A stretch of DNA of 64,000 bases from Pelagibacteraceae bacterium (GTDB lineage Bacteria; Pseudomonadota; Alphaproteobacteria; Pelagibacterales; Pelagibacteraceae): the NCBI GenBank assembly GCA_009693705.1, contig SHWS01000002.1, forward strand, positions 1-64,000, in the 5' to 3' direction. The position numbers and the translations under genes are program-made. This document shows, in pieces, positions 1 to 7,715 of this stretch. The notes under the pieces are model-generated. The model was not told the DNA's origin, ran no database searches, and saw only the letters and a list, made by a program, of their open reading frames with translations. Positions within the stretch are counted from its first letter, which is position 1. Every line of letters begins with the position of its first letter.

Positions 1-501
1 ATCTAATTTTAACTTTTGTAAAAACTGTTTTTGTTTTTCAGCTTGTTCAATTCTTAAAATTGCTTGTTCTTTTCTTAAAAATAATTTTATATCCTTGGAT
101 CTTTCTTTTACTAATTTAATATCTTCTTTTAAAGACTGTTCTTTTAGCTTTATTTTTAATTCTTCTTCTTTTTGATTTTGTTTTTGTTTTTCAATTTTAT
201 CTTTTCGCTCTTTTTCGATTTGTTCTAATTTTAATCTTCTTTTTTCATCTTTTCTAAGAGTTTTATAATGACTTATAAAATTTTCAATTTTATCAAAAAA
301 ACCTTTAATATAATTTTCTAAAGAAAAATTAAATTTAAATTTAAACTCTGGATTAAAGTTAATTTGAAATCTAATAATTTTTGATATTAAACTGTTTTGA
401 TTAATATTTTTAGATTTTAAAGTTTTTTTATTTTTTTTTTTATCGTAAAATTTTTTTATTTTTAAATGAGTAATTTTTATTTTTTTTTTTATTTTTTTCA
501 T
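1..501 (-). CDS. Partial Lys-rich coiled-coil protein of unknown function, 3' end beyond the left edge
   Basis: The reverse strand is open from an ATG at 501 to the window edge (167 codons, no stop), so this is the N-terminal part of a longer protein; the ORF track omits it. Residues 1-47 are extremely Lys/Ile/Asn rich, 48-85 look more folded, and from about residue 86 the sequence is a continuous charged helix with runs such as LEQIEKERKDKIEKQK, typical of a coiled coil. There is no signal peptide or membrane segment in the visible part. It lies 29 bp downstream of the cfa start-to-end unit on the same strand and may be the last gene of a dapA-like/cfa operon. I do not recognise the family. 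The uninterrupted frame through many homopolymers supports a real gene. Confidence 0.7.
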   Translation of the reverse strand, partial: MKKIKKKIKITHLKIKKFYDKKKNKKTLKSKNINQNSLISKIIRFQINFNPEFKFKFNFSLENYIKGFFDKIENFISHYKTLRKDEKRRLKLEQIEKERKDKIEKQKQNQKEEELKIKLKEQSLKEDIKLVKERSKDIKLFLRKEQAILRIEQAEKQKQFLQKLKLD

Positions 502-530
502 TTTTAAAAGAAACTAATTATATCTATTAT

Positions 531-1721
531 TTATTGATAAATATAGTCTCTTGTAATTGGAGCAGAAGTATAATTTTTTGTTAATTGAAATTGATATACA
601 ACTTGTCCTCCCCATTTAAATGCCATTTCACATCCGGTTAAATAAAATTCCCACATTCTAAAAAATTTCTCATCAAACATTTTAATAATCCTTTCTTTGT
701 TATTAATGCAATTCTCTTTCCAGTGCCTAAGCGTATAAGCATAATGTAATCTTAACACTTCAATATCTGTCAATATTAATCCAGCATTTTCGATCGGAGT
801 GGTTACTTCACTCAAACTTGGAGTATATCCCCCTGGAAAAATATACTTTGTAATCCAGGGATGTGGATCTCTAGGTGGATTTGCTGATCCTATGGTATGT
901 ATTAATGAAACTCCGTTTTCTTCAAGTAATTTTTCAACTTGTGAAAAAAATTTTTTATAAAATTTTCTTCCGACATGCTCAAACATTCCAACACTTACTA
1001 TTCTATCAAATTTTTCATCTAACTCTCTATAATCCATTAATTTAAAAGTTACTTTATTTTCCAAATTAAGCTCTTTCACTTTATTATTACAATAATTAAG
1101 TTGATTTTCTGATAAGGTTATACCCGTAACTCTGCAATTAGTTGATTTAGCAATATCAATTGCTAAAGATCCCCATCCACATCCAATGTCTAAAACTTTT
1201 TGCTTAGGTTGTATATTAAGTTTTTTAATAATGTGTTGAATTTTATTATTCTGGGCTGTTTCTAAACTGTCATTTTTATCTTTAAAATATGCACAAGAGT
1301 ATTGCCGCTTTGGGTCAAGAAATAAATCATATAAACCATCTGAAATATCATAATGATGAGAAACATTCATTTTTGATTTTTTTATAAAATTGAAATTGGT
1401 AATATATCTGTAAGAACCTCGGAATTTATTTAATAAATAACTAAAAATATTAATTGGATTTCTTCCAATATTCATTAGAGCAAGATCTAAGAAATCACTA
1501 AGCGAACCATTTTCAATTACAATTTCTCCATTAGTGTAGCCTTCACCAAAATATAGATCTGGATGAATTAATAGCTTATAATTCAGACTCTTATTTAGTA
1601 TTTTAACTTTTATTGGATTATTTTTTTCAGGATTTCCTATAATGTAATTTTTTAAGTCTACATCAACTAAAATAAACCCACTTTTATTAAAAACTTTATT
1701 TAAGAATCTTGCTAAGTACAT
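531..1721 (-). CDS. cfa: Cyclopropane-fatty-acyl-phospholipid synthase
   Basis: This SAM-dependent enzyme transfers a methylene group to unsaturated acyl chains of membrane phospholipids. The 396-aa protein has the family architecture: an N-terminal lipid-binding region (1-115), then a Rossmann methyltransferase domain with SAM motif VLDIGCGWGSLAI at 176-188. The family signature HHYDISDGLYDLFLD (about 122-136) and QYSCAYF (140-146) precede it, and the C-terminal RHWKENC and GGQVVYQFQL segments are typical. Length matches the usual 380-400 aa. The start ATG lies 1 bp after the stop of the DapA-like gene, implying co-transcription. Related fatty-acid methyltransferases acting on other lipids are an alternative, but the family call is firm. 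Confidence 0.9.
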   Translation of the reverse strand: MYLARFLNKVFNKSGFILVDVDLKNYIIGNPEKNNPIKVKILNKSLNYKLLIHPDLYFGEGYTNGEIVIENGSLSDFLDLALMNIGRNPINIFSYLLNKFRGSYRYITNFNFIKKSKMNVSHHYDISDGLYDLFLDPKRQYSCAYFKDKNDSLETAQNNKIQHIIKKLNIQPKQKVLDIGCGWGSLAIDIAKSTNCRVTGITLSENQLNYCNNKVKELNLENKVTFKLMDYRELDEKFDRIVSVGMFEHVGRKFYKKFFSQVEKLLEENGVSLIHTIGSANPPRDPHPWITKYIFPGGYTPSLSEVTTPIENAGLILTDIEVLRLHYAYTLRHWKENCINNKERIIKMFDEKFFRMWEFYLTGCEMAFKWGGQVVYQFQLTKNYTSAPITRDYIYQ

Positions 1722-1722
1722 T

Positions 1723-2604
1723 TTATAAAGATCTTATTGAAAAATTTAATTTATCTAGATTTTCTATTAATTCTTTTTCATCTTTTGAATTTAGAATACT
1801 TAAAGGAGGTAAAATATTTTTATAGATTTGATCTTTATTTACATTTGCATAATAAGTATGAAGTCCTGATATTAAATTATATTTATCAAAAACTTCTCTA
1901 ACATCACATAAAAGCTTATTTGATGTTGAATCAGATCCTAAAAAAAAATCATCAAAAACTTTTCTAGACAATTTAGCGGTAACATTGCATGTTGCTGTAA
2001 TAATACCACTGCAACCTAACTCTAAACCTTTTAATAACTTTAATTCAGATCCTGGAAATACTAAAAAATTTTCTATTTTTAAATTTTCGTACAAATTGTA
2101 TGTACTATCTTTAACTCCCACTATTTGTTTTGGAAACTTTTCTACTAACTTTTTTATACAGTCAATACTGAATTTATATCCAGAAAGTTTTTCAAAGTTA
2201 TAAAGTATTATTTTACAATCATATAATTTATTTATTATTTTTGAATAAAAATTAACAACATCTTCATCTTGATATTTATAGTAAGCTGGGGGCATTATTA
2301 AAAATTTATCAAAACCAAGCTGCATTGAAATTTGCATTAAATTAATTGTATCCCACAACGAATTGGTACCAGTTCCAATAATAAAATTTTCTCTGTAAGA
2401 ACTATTTGATAGTTCATTTATTAGTTGAATTTTTTCGCTTAAAGAAACTAACTGTGATTGACCAGTGCTTCCAAAAAAAACTACCCCGTGACAACCATAA
2501 TCAATAATATTTTCAGCATGTTTTATAGTTTTATCAATATTTAATGATAAATCATTATTGATTATTGATAGTGATGCCCCATAAATTCCTTTTATTAAGC
2601 TCAT
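1723..2604 (-). CDS. DapA/N-acetylneuraminate lyase-family aldolase, substrate unknown
   Basis: This 293-aa protein is a Schiff-base-forming class I aldolase of the DHDPS/NAL superfamily. Visible marks are the GSTGQS phosphate/carboxylate loop (45-50), the catalytic Tyr in LYN (Y135) and the Schiff-base Lys in VGVKDST (K165). In true dihydrodipicolinate synthase the segment after the Tyr carries an Arg that binds the aspartate-semialdehyde carboxylate; here it reads NFEKLSGYKF, with no Arg at that place. That argues for another substrate, perhaps a sugar acid or sialic-acid-like keto acid. It heads the minus-strand group with cfa and lies 46 bp from the divergent dehydratase-like gene. The superfamily call is sure; the substrate is inference. 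Confidence 0.8.
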   Translation of the reverse strand: MSLIKGIYGASLSIINNDLSLNIDKTIKHAENIIDYGCHGVVFFGSTGQSQLVSLSEKIQLINELSNSSYRENFIIGTGTNSLWDTINLMQISMQLGFDKFLIMPPAYYKYQDEDVVNFYSKIINKLYDCKIILYNFEKLSGYKFSIDCIKKLVEKFPKQIVGVKDSTYNLYENLKIENFLVFPGSELKLLKGLELGCSGIITATCNVTAKLSRKVFDDFFLGSDSTSNKLLCDVREVFDKYNLISGLHTYYANVNKDQIYKNILPPLSILNSKDEKELIENLDKLNFSIRSL

Positions 2605-2650
2605 AGAAATTAAATTAACATTATTATAAATATAAGAACTATATCAATAA

Positions 2651-3589
2651 ATGAATAAAATAAATCATAATTTAATTATTGGTTCTGGAGTTTTAGGAGC
2701 TTATTTATCTAAAGAGATTTTAAAAAAAAAAGAAAAAGTAATTGTCGCTTCTAGATCACTTAAAAAAAAATTTAAAAATTATAGTTTTCTAAATATACAT
2801 AATCAAATAAAATTCGAAAAATTAAATATTAAAAACAAAAAAGAAATAATAAGAATTATAAAAAAATATAATCCAGATAAAATTTATTATTTCAGTGGAC
2901 AAAGCTCTTTAACAAAATCCTATAAATTAAGAAATCAAACTTATACTTCACATTATATTGGTGTAAAAAATTTTCTGGATGTTATGAAAGAAAATAAATT
3001 AAAATTTAAATTTTTTAAAGCAAACTCTGGTTATATTTTTTCACCTAGAGATGGATTTATTAAAATAAATTCTAAATTTTCAAGTAATAAAAATCCTTAT
3101 ATTCAATCTCAACAAAAAACTTTTAAAATGATTAAGAGTTATAGAAGATTTGGCCTAAAAACATTTAATTTAGTATTTATGCAAATAGAGTCGCCTTTAA
3201 GAGACAATAATTTTTTCATTAAAAAAGTTTGTTTAAGTGCAAAAAATAAAAAAAAAATTACCGTTGGAAATTTAAATACCTTTAGAGACTATTCCTGGAT
3301 AACCGAAATTGTTAAAATTGTTAAACTAATTTCTGAATCAAAACCACAAGACATTATATTATCTGCAGGTAAAAAAATTTCAGGTAAGGAAATTTTGAAT
3401 ATAGCTTATGGGATTAACAAATTAAATTATAAAAAATATTTTTTTGTTAGCAATAAATATTATAGAAAAAATGAAAAAAAAATTTTAATCAGTCATAAAC
3501 AAAATAATAATTATTTGCAAAAAAAATATGGTTTTAAATTTAAAATTTATGGAAAAAAATTAATTGAAAAAATGTATAACAATATATGA
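2651..3589 (+). CDS. GDP-mannose 4,6-dehydratase-like extended SDR, probably altered catalysis
   Basis: This 312-aa protein aligns by eye with GDP-mannose 4,6-dehydratases: nucleotide loop GSGVLG (11-16), then PDKIYYFSGQSSLTKSY (about 75-91) matching the family AQSHV region, IESPLRD matching HESPRRG, and NTFRDYSWITEIVK matching the RDWGYAxDYV block. The expected YxxxK pair reads YIQSQ (Y150 to Q154), so the catalytic Lys is Gln. The preceding Ser/Thr-Glu segment is ANSGYIF instead of the usual STSE. The dinucleotide loop is also shorter than the canonical GxxGxxG. It overlaps the glycosyltransferase by 4 bp (ATGA), so the pair is translated together and probably serves surface glycan synthesis. 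It may be a diverged dehydratase, a reductase, or an inactive paralog. Confidence 0.65.
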   Translation: MNKINHNLIIGSGVLGAYLSKEILKKKEKVIVASRSLKKKFKNYSFLNIHNQIKFEKLNIKNKKEIIRIIKKYNPDKIYYFSGQSSLTKSYKLRNQTYTSHYIGVKNFLDVMKENKLKFKFFKANSGYIFSPRDGFIKINSKFSSNKNPYIQSQQKTFKMIKSYRRFGLKTFNLVFMQIESPLRDNNFFIKKVCLSAKNKKKITVGNLNTFRDYSWITEIVKIVKLISESKPQDIILSAGKKISGKEILNIAYGINKLNYKKYFFVSNKYYRKNEKKILISHKQNNNYLQKKYGFKFKIYGKKLIEKMYNNI

Positions 3590-4524
3590 ATACAGGTATT
3601 TATTTGAGTTATACTGGTCTTGGTGCAAATTTACTGCACCTTTCATACTGCCACCAAATAGCAAAAAAATATGGTGCAGTTACTATAATAACATTATGTA
3701 AAAATTTAGAAGAAACCCTAAAAGATGATCCTTTAATTAAAAAAGTTTACTATTTAGATAAATATCAAAAAAAATTTTTTGATTTGTTTAAGTTAAGTAT
3801 AGTCTTAAAAAAATTTAAATTCACTAATTTGTTAATTTTTTACCCTAGTATTAGAATATATTTTGCGGCAAAATTAGCGGGGATTAATAATATTAAAATC
3901 TATAATTTTTTTAAAAAAAAAAATTTAAATTTAGTACAGGCTGCAAAAAAGTTAACAGAAAATTTTCTTAAAATTAATAAATGTCCTACAGAAACAAAGT
4001 TTTTTATAAAAAAAGAAAAATTAAATGAAATAAAGAAAAAGTATAATCAAGATAAATTTAAAATAGTTATAGGTGCGGGCTCATCTGGCGCCACCACAAG
4101 ATGGGGAGCTAAAAATTTTTCAGAATTAATCAATAGGTTAAATGAAACAGAGGACTATTTTTTTTTTATTTTATGTGGGCCAAATGAAAAAGATATTGAA
4201 AGTGAAATTATATCTAAAATTAAAAAAAAAAATTTTACTACATTAAGCAATAAAAAAATTGTAGATGTAATTCCTTATCTTTGTTTTGCTGATATGTATG
4301 TAGGAAATGATTCTTTTGGATCTCATATCACTTCTCAATCAGGTATAAAAAGTATTGTAATTCTTTTAGACAGTCCAAAAGCTTATACTGATTATAGTGA
4401 AAACCATTATCGGATTTTACCTAACAACTTTGATATAAATGATGTAACTCATGGATCTAATATAGATCCAAATTTAATTACTGTTGAAATGGTAATTAAT
4501 AAAATTAAAAATTTAAAAAATTAA
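3586..4524 (+). CDS. Glycosyltransferase family 9 (heptosyltransferase-like)
   Basis: GT9 enzymes transfer sugars, classically heptose, to LPS core on the cytoplasmic face of the inner membrane. The 312-aa protein shows the two-lobed GT-B pattern: an N-terminal lobe starting near YTGLGANLLHL, and a C-terminal lobe opening with IGAGSSGATTRWGAKNFSEL (about 162-181), which matches the family motif GA..p.KrWp.e.f.eLi. The donor-site block VGNDSFGSH near residue 240 matches the usual GNDTGPMH, with a changed tail. Length is slightly below the family norm of about 340. It overlaps the dehydratase-like gene by 4 bp, and its stop is fused in TTAA with the convergent J-domain gene. Acceptor and donor are unknown. 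Confidence 0.75.
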   Translation: MNTGIYLSYTGLGANLLHLSYCHQIAKKYGAVTIITLCKNLEETLKDDPLIKKVYYLDKYQKKFFDLFKLSIVLKKFKFTNLLIFYPSIRIYFAAKLAGINNIKIYNFFKKKNLNLVQAAKKLTENFLKINKCPTETKFFIKKEKLNEIKKKYNQDKFKIVIGAGSSGATTRWGAKNFSELINRLNETEDYFFFILCGPNEKDIESEIISKIKKKNFTTLSNKKIVDVIPYLCFADMYVGNDSFGSHITSQSGIKSIVILLDSPKAYTDYSENHYRILPNNFDINDVTHGSNIDPNLITVEMVINKIKNLKN

Positions 4525-5030
4525 TTACAATCTTTTAAAACAATATCTTTTGCCTCATTAACAATTGTTGCAAGTCTACTCAGTTCTGGGCTTATATCGG
4601 GATGAATTTTTTTCATAATTTTTTTATATGATGCAAGAACCTCTTGTTTATTATATTTCTTATTTGGATTTAAATTAAAAATTTTATAAGCCTCATCTCT
4701 TGAAATAGACTTTGTATTTAAATTTAAATTTGAATTATTAAAATTGAATCTGCCAGAATTTTTTAAAATTCTAAGTAAACCCCACAATCTAAAAATTTGA
4801 AATAAAGTTATACCTGCCTTACTTTTTATTAGCGTCAAAATAGCTATAACAAACGGAATAGAAAAAATATATTTACCTACAAAAACTGCAATTAAAGAAA
4901 TTAAAATTAGCACAATGATTAGAAAATTTTTTAAAAATCTAGAAATTTTTTTTGATGAAGAATTTACAAACCAGTTTAACAAAAAATAAAAAATAATAGA
5001 AACAATTAGTATTAAAAAAAAAATATTCAT
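4521..5030 (-). CDS. Membrane-anchored J-domain protein (Tim14/Pam18-like layout)
   Basis: A J-domain recruits and stimulates an Hsp70 partner. From ATG 5030 the protein has 169 residues: a hydrophobic N-terminal segment (2-20), a second membrane segment pair (about 34-69), an Asn-rich linker (92-107), and a C-terminal J-domain (110-169) with the HPD motif at 143-145. The ORF track starts at 5135, but that would overlap the divergent ptrB coding sequence by 87 bp and adds an unlikely leader; MNIFFLILIV is the natural membrane start. A C-terminal J-domain on a short membrane anchor resembles mitochondrial Tim14/Pam18 and alphaproteobacterial relatives rather than DnaJ. Its client is unknown. 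Confidence 0.75.
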   Translation of the reverse strand: MNIFFLILIVSIIFYFLLNWFVNSSSKKISRFLKNFLIIVLILISLIAVFVGKYIFSIPFVIAILTLIKSKAGITLFQIFRLWGLLRILKNSGRFNFNNSNLNLNTKSISRDEAYKIFNLNPNKKYNKQEVLASYKKIMKKIHPDISPELSRLATIVNEAKDIVLKDCN

Positions 5031-5048
5031 ATAATAAATTAAATAATA

Positions 5049-7124
5049 ATGAAAATACCACAACTCGTAAAAAAAAAAGAAATTAAATCTTGTCACAACA
5101 CCACTTGGGAAGATAATTATAGCTGGATTCATCAAGAAAACATTTTAGAAGTATTAAAAGATAAAAATAAGTTAGACCCTGAGGTAAGAAAATATCTTGA
5201 AGAAGAAAATTTATTTACTGAGCATCACCTAAAAGATACAGAAATTTTACAAAAAAAATTATTTGAAGAAATTAAAGGAAGAATAAAATTAGATGATGAG
5301 TCGCTTCCCTATAGAGATCATACTTATGAATATTGGAATAAAACTACAAAATTAGGAAATTACTCAATTAAACTTCGTAAAAAAATTAACTCAAACATAA
5401 TCGAAGAAATTTGGAATGGTGACAAAGAAAAAAAACTTTTAGGAGTTGAATATTTTGGAATTGGCAGTTTAGAAGTTAGTAATAATGATAAATATTTAGG
5501 CTACTCATTAGACGTTAAGGGATCAGAATATTATACAATCTATATTAGAGAAATTAAAACTAATAAAATTATTACTAGAGAAATTTCTGATACTTCAGGG
5601 TCTATCACTTTTTCTTTAGATGATAATTATTTTTTTTATTCAAAGCTTGATGCAAACCACAGAGCTAGAAAAATTTATCGTCATACGATTGGAGATTTTG
5701 AAAAGGACGATGAATTAATTTTCGAAGAAAAAAGCGAAGCTTTTACCGTAGGCATTGGTTTAAGCTCAGATGAAAAATATTATTTTATATCTACTTCGGA
5801 TCATAATAGCTCTGAACAATATTACTTTAACGTTGATGAAAAAAAACCTCTTCCTAAATTAATTTTAGAAAGAGAAAAGGGAATTTTATATTCAGTAAAT
5901 TCCTGGAACAACAGATTTTATAATCACACAAATAAAGAAGCTGAAGATTTTAAGATAGATGTTTCGGATAGCTTAGATGTTCAAAATTGGAAACCATTTA
6001 TTTCTCCTAAAGCGGAGGTTTTAATCGGTGGTTGCACTTTTTTAAAAAATTGGATTATTAGATCAGAGACTTCTAATGCATTAGATAAATTGTTTGTAAG
6101 AAATATATCAACTGGAATAGAGGAGGAATTAATATTTTCTAACGAAAATGTTTATGTACCAAGCGTTTCTTTAATTCAAAGAGATAAGAATACTGATGAA
6201 ATTTATTTGAGTTATGCTTCTCCAAAAACTCCTTCGAGAACTTATTTGTATAATTTATCCTCTAAATCAAAAAAATTAGTTAAAGAACAAGAAATACCTT
6301 CAGGTCATAATCCTGATAATTATATTGTTGAAAGAGTTGAATTCAAATCTCATGATGGAAGGATGGTGCCACTTACTATTACTAGACATAAAAAAACTAA
6401 GATCGATGGTAATGCAAATTTATTACTTTATGGCTATGGATCTTATGGAAATTCTATAAGTCCGAGTTTTTCCTCAACAAAATTAAGTCTAATCGATAGA
6501 GATATCATATTGGCAACAGTCCATACTAGAGGTGGAATGGAAAAAGGCATGAGGTGGTGGAAGGAAGGAAAACTTACAAACAAAAAAAATACTTTTGAAG
6601 ATTATATACATGCTGCAAAATATTTAATTGATAAAAAATATTCATCGAAAGGTAAAATAATTGGTATGGGAGGTTCGGCCGGAGGTTTATTGATGGGAGC
6701 GGTAGTTAATCAAGCTCCTGATTTATTTTTAGGAATTATAATGGCAGTGCCATTTGTTGACTCTTTAACTACAAATTTAGACCACTCTTTACCCTTAACT
6801 ATTGGAGAATTTGAAGAATTTGGTAATGCCAAAGAAAACAAAAAACATTTTGATTATATTTTTTCTTATGCGCCATATAATAATATAAAAAAAATGGATT
6901 ATCCTCATATGCTAATTACAACAAGTTTGAGCGATAATAGAGTTTTATTTGATGAACCTACAAAATTTACCGCGAAGTTAAGAGAATATAAAACTGATAA
7001 CAATTTATTACTTTTAAAAACAGAAATGAATGCTGGACACGGTGGCAAATCAGGTAGAGATAGTGCGATAGAAGAAATAGCATTTGATTACGCATTTGCC
7101 CTAAAAATATCTAATAAAATTTAA
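5049..7124 (+). CDS. ptrB: Oligopeptidase B (prolyl oligopeptidase family S9A)
   Basis: This cytoplasmic serine peptidase cleaves short peptides, usually after Arg or Lys. The 691-aa length is typical. The N-terminal beta-propeller covers roughly residues 70-400 and the alpha/beta-hydrolase domain 400-691. The catalytic triad is visible: Ser543 in GMGGSAGG, Asp629 in SLSDNRV, and His664 in NAGHGGKSGR. YGSYGNSISPSF and HTRGGMEKG are family blocks. It is divergent from the J-domain gene with 18 bp between starts. It likely serves recycling of intracellular peptides. Other S9A members such as prolyl endopeptidase are possible, but the HTRGG and GHGG blocks favour oligopeptidase B. Confidence 0.9.
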   Translation: MKIPQLVKKKEIKSCHNTTWEDNYSWIHQENILEVLKDKNKLDPEVRKYLEEENLFTEHHLKDTEILQKKLFEEIKGRIKLDDESLPYRDHTYEYWNKTTKLGNYSIKLRKKINSNIIEEIWNGDKEKKLLGVEYFGIGSLEVSNNDKYLGYSLDVKGSEYYTIYIREIKTNKIITREISDTSGSITFSLDDNYFFYSKLDANHRARKIYRHTIGDFEKDDELIFEEKSEAFTVGIGLSSDEKYYFISTSDHNSSEQYYFNVDEKKPLPKLILEREKGILYSVNSWNNRFYNHTNKEAEDFKIDVSDSLDVQNWKPFISPKAEVLIGGCTFLKNWIIRSETSNALDKLFVRNISTGIEEELIFSNENVYVPSVSLIQRDKNTDEIYLSYASPKTPSRTYLYNLSSKSKKLVKEQEIPSGHNPDNYIVERVEFKSHDGRMVPLTITRHKKTKIDGNANLLLYGYGSYGNSISPSFSSTKLSLIDRDIILATVHTRGGMEKGMRWWKEGKLTNKKNTFEDYIHAAKYLIDKKYSSKGKIIGMGGSAGGLLMGAVVNQAPDLFLGIIMAVPFVDSLTTNLDHSLPLTIGEFEEFGNAKENKKHFDYIFSYAPYNNIKKMDYPHMLITTSLSDNRVLFDEPTKFTAKLREYKTDNNLLLLKTEMNAGHGGKSGRDSAIEEIAFDYAFALKISNKI

Positions 7125-7134
7125 CTTTTTCAAT

Positions 7135-7163
7135 CTTGAAATATTTTACTAATTCCTAAATAT
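7135..7163 (+). promoter_or_regulatory. Putative RpoH (sigma-32) heat-shock promoter for hsp20
   Basis: CTTGAAA at 7135-7141 matches the sigma-32 -35 element; 13 bases later CCTAAATAT (7155-7163) resembles the C-rich start plus TAT of heat-shock -10 elements. A sigma-70-like TATAAT also sits at 7161-7166. Placement upstream of hsp20 makes heat-shock control plausible. The transcription start would be near 7170. Confidence 0.55.
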
Positions 7164-7170
7164 AATTCGT

Positions 7171-7219
7171 GAGTCGCCTAATGGGGCTTACATAAAATAA
7201 ACTTGCTAAACAAAGGAGG
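7171..7219 (+). promoter_or_regulatory. ROSE-like RNA thermosensor leader of hsp20
   Basis: The leader ends in CTTGCTAAACAAAGGAGG (7202-7219). ROSE thermometers of alphaproteobacterial hsp20 genes end with a hairpin in which a UUGCU segment masks the AGGAG ribosome site through a G-G mismatch; the same elements and spacing are seen here. An upstream imperfect hairpin, AGTCGCC/GGGGCTT (7172-7190), also contains a G-G mismatch. The leader is shorter than classical ROSE elements. This call rests on motif and position only; no folding was run. Confidence 0.5.
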
Positions 7220-7227
7220 AGTATATT

Positions 7228-7674
7228 ATGACAAGTAAGGATCTATCTATATTTAACTCTCTTAGACCTTTTTCAATTGGTTTTGACGATATGTTTGACC
7301 AATTTGAGAATATGCTGGGAAATGGAAATTTAACAATGCATTCAAATTATCCACCATACAACATCAGAAAAACTGGCAAAAACAATTATGCTATTGAAGT
7401 AGCATTAGCTGGCTTTAACAAAAATGATGTTGAGGTTGAGTTTGAGGATCATTTGTTAACTGTAAGAACTAAACAAGTTAATAAATTAGAAAATACAGAT
7501 ACCGATGGAGAAATTATTCACAAAGGTATTTCTCAAAGACAATTTGCAAGAACATTTACAATTGCAGATGATATCAAAGTAAATGATGCTGCACTTAAAG
7601 ATGGTATTTTAACAATATCTTGTGAAAGAATTATTCCAGAACATAAAAAGAAAAAACTTATCGAAATTAAATAA
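7228..7674 (+). CDS. Small heat shock protein, Hsp20/alpha-crystallin family
   Basis: An ATP-independent holdase that binds unfolding proteins as large oligomers in the cytoplasm. The 148-aa protein has an N-terminal arm (1-40) starting with the LSIFNSLRPFSIGFDDMFDQ segment typical of the IbpA/HspA class. The alpha-crystallin domain follows (about 42-138), containing EVALAGFNKNDVEVE and the GILTI strand. The C-terminal tail ends KKLIEIK, with the I-x-I type motif used in oligomer assembly. A strong AAGGAGG ribosome site precedes the ATG, unusual in this window, and it lies in the ROSE-like leader. Transcribed as a single gene ending at the hairpin at 7683-7712. Confidence 0.92.
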   Translation: MTSKDLSIFNSLRPFSIGFDDMFDQFENMLGNGNLTMHSNYPPYNIRKTGKNNYAIEVALAGFNKNDVEVEFEDHLLTVRTKQVNKLENTDTDGEIIHKGISQRQFARTFTIADDIKVNDAALKDGILTISCERIIPEHKKKKLIEIK

Positions 7675-7682
7675 GTTTAGCC

Positions 7683-7712
7683 TTACTTGCAGGATAAATT
7701 CTCCGCAAGTAA
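7683..7712. terminator. Hairpin between convergent hsp20 and lipoprotein genes
   Basis: TTACTTGC (7683-7690) and GCAAGTAA (7705-7712) are perfect inverted repeats, with inner GGA/TCC extending the stem. The hairpin fills the 41-bp gap between two convergent genes and may terminate both. U-tracts on either side are weak, so efficiency is uncertain. Confidence 0.5.
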
Positions 7713-7715
7713 TTA

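Noticed and set aside
1985-2203. Short plus-strand ORF inside the DapA-like gene, and similar ORFs such as 8453-8917, 15091-15558, 37885-38262 and 59621-59980
   Set aside because: They are antisense or out-of-frame shadows of well supported genes, with no ribosome site or recognisable domain.
1-4524. Genomic island or recent horizontal transfer of the envelope segment
   Set aside because: No integrase, repeats or tRNA borders, and base composition looks like the rest of the window, so transfer cannot be supported.
5031-5135. N-terminal extension of the J-domain protein as listed in the ORF track
   Set aside because: It would overlap the start of ptrB by 87 bp on the opposite strand. ATG 5030 gives a normal hydrophobic membrane start.
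7171-7200. Fragment of a tRNA or small RNA gene in the GC-richer patch before hsp20
   Set aside because: No cloverleaf arms or CCA end; the patch is better explained as the hsp20 leader.
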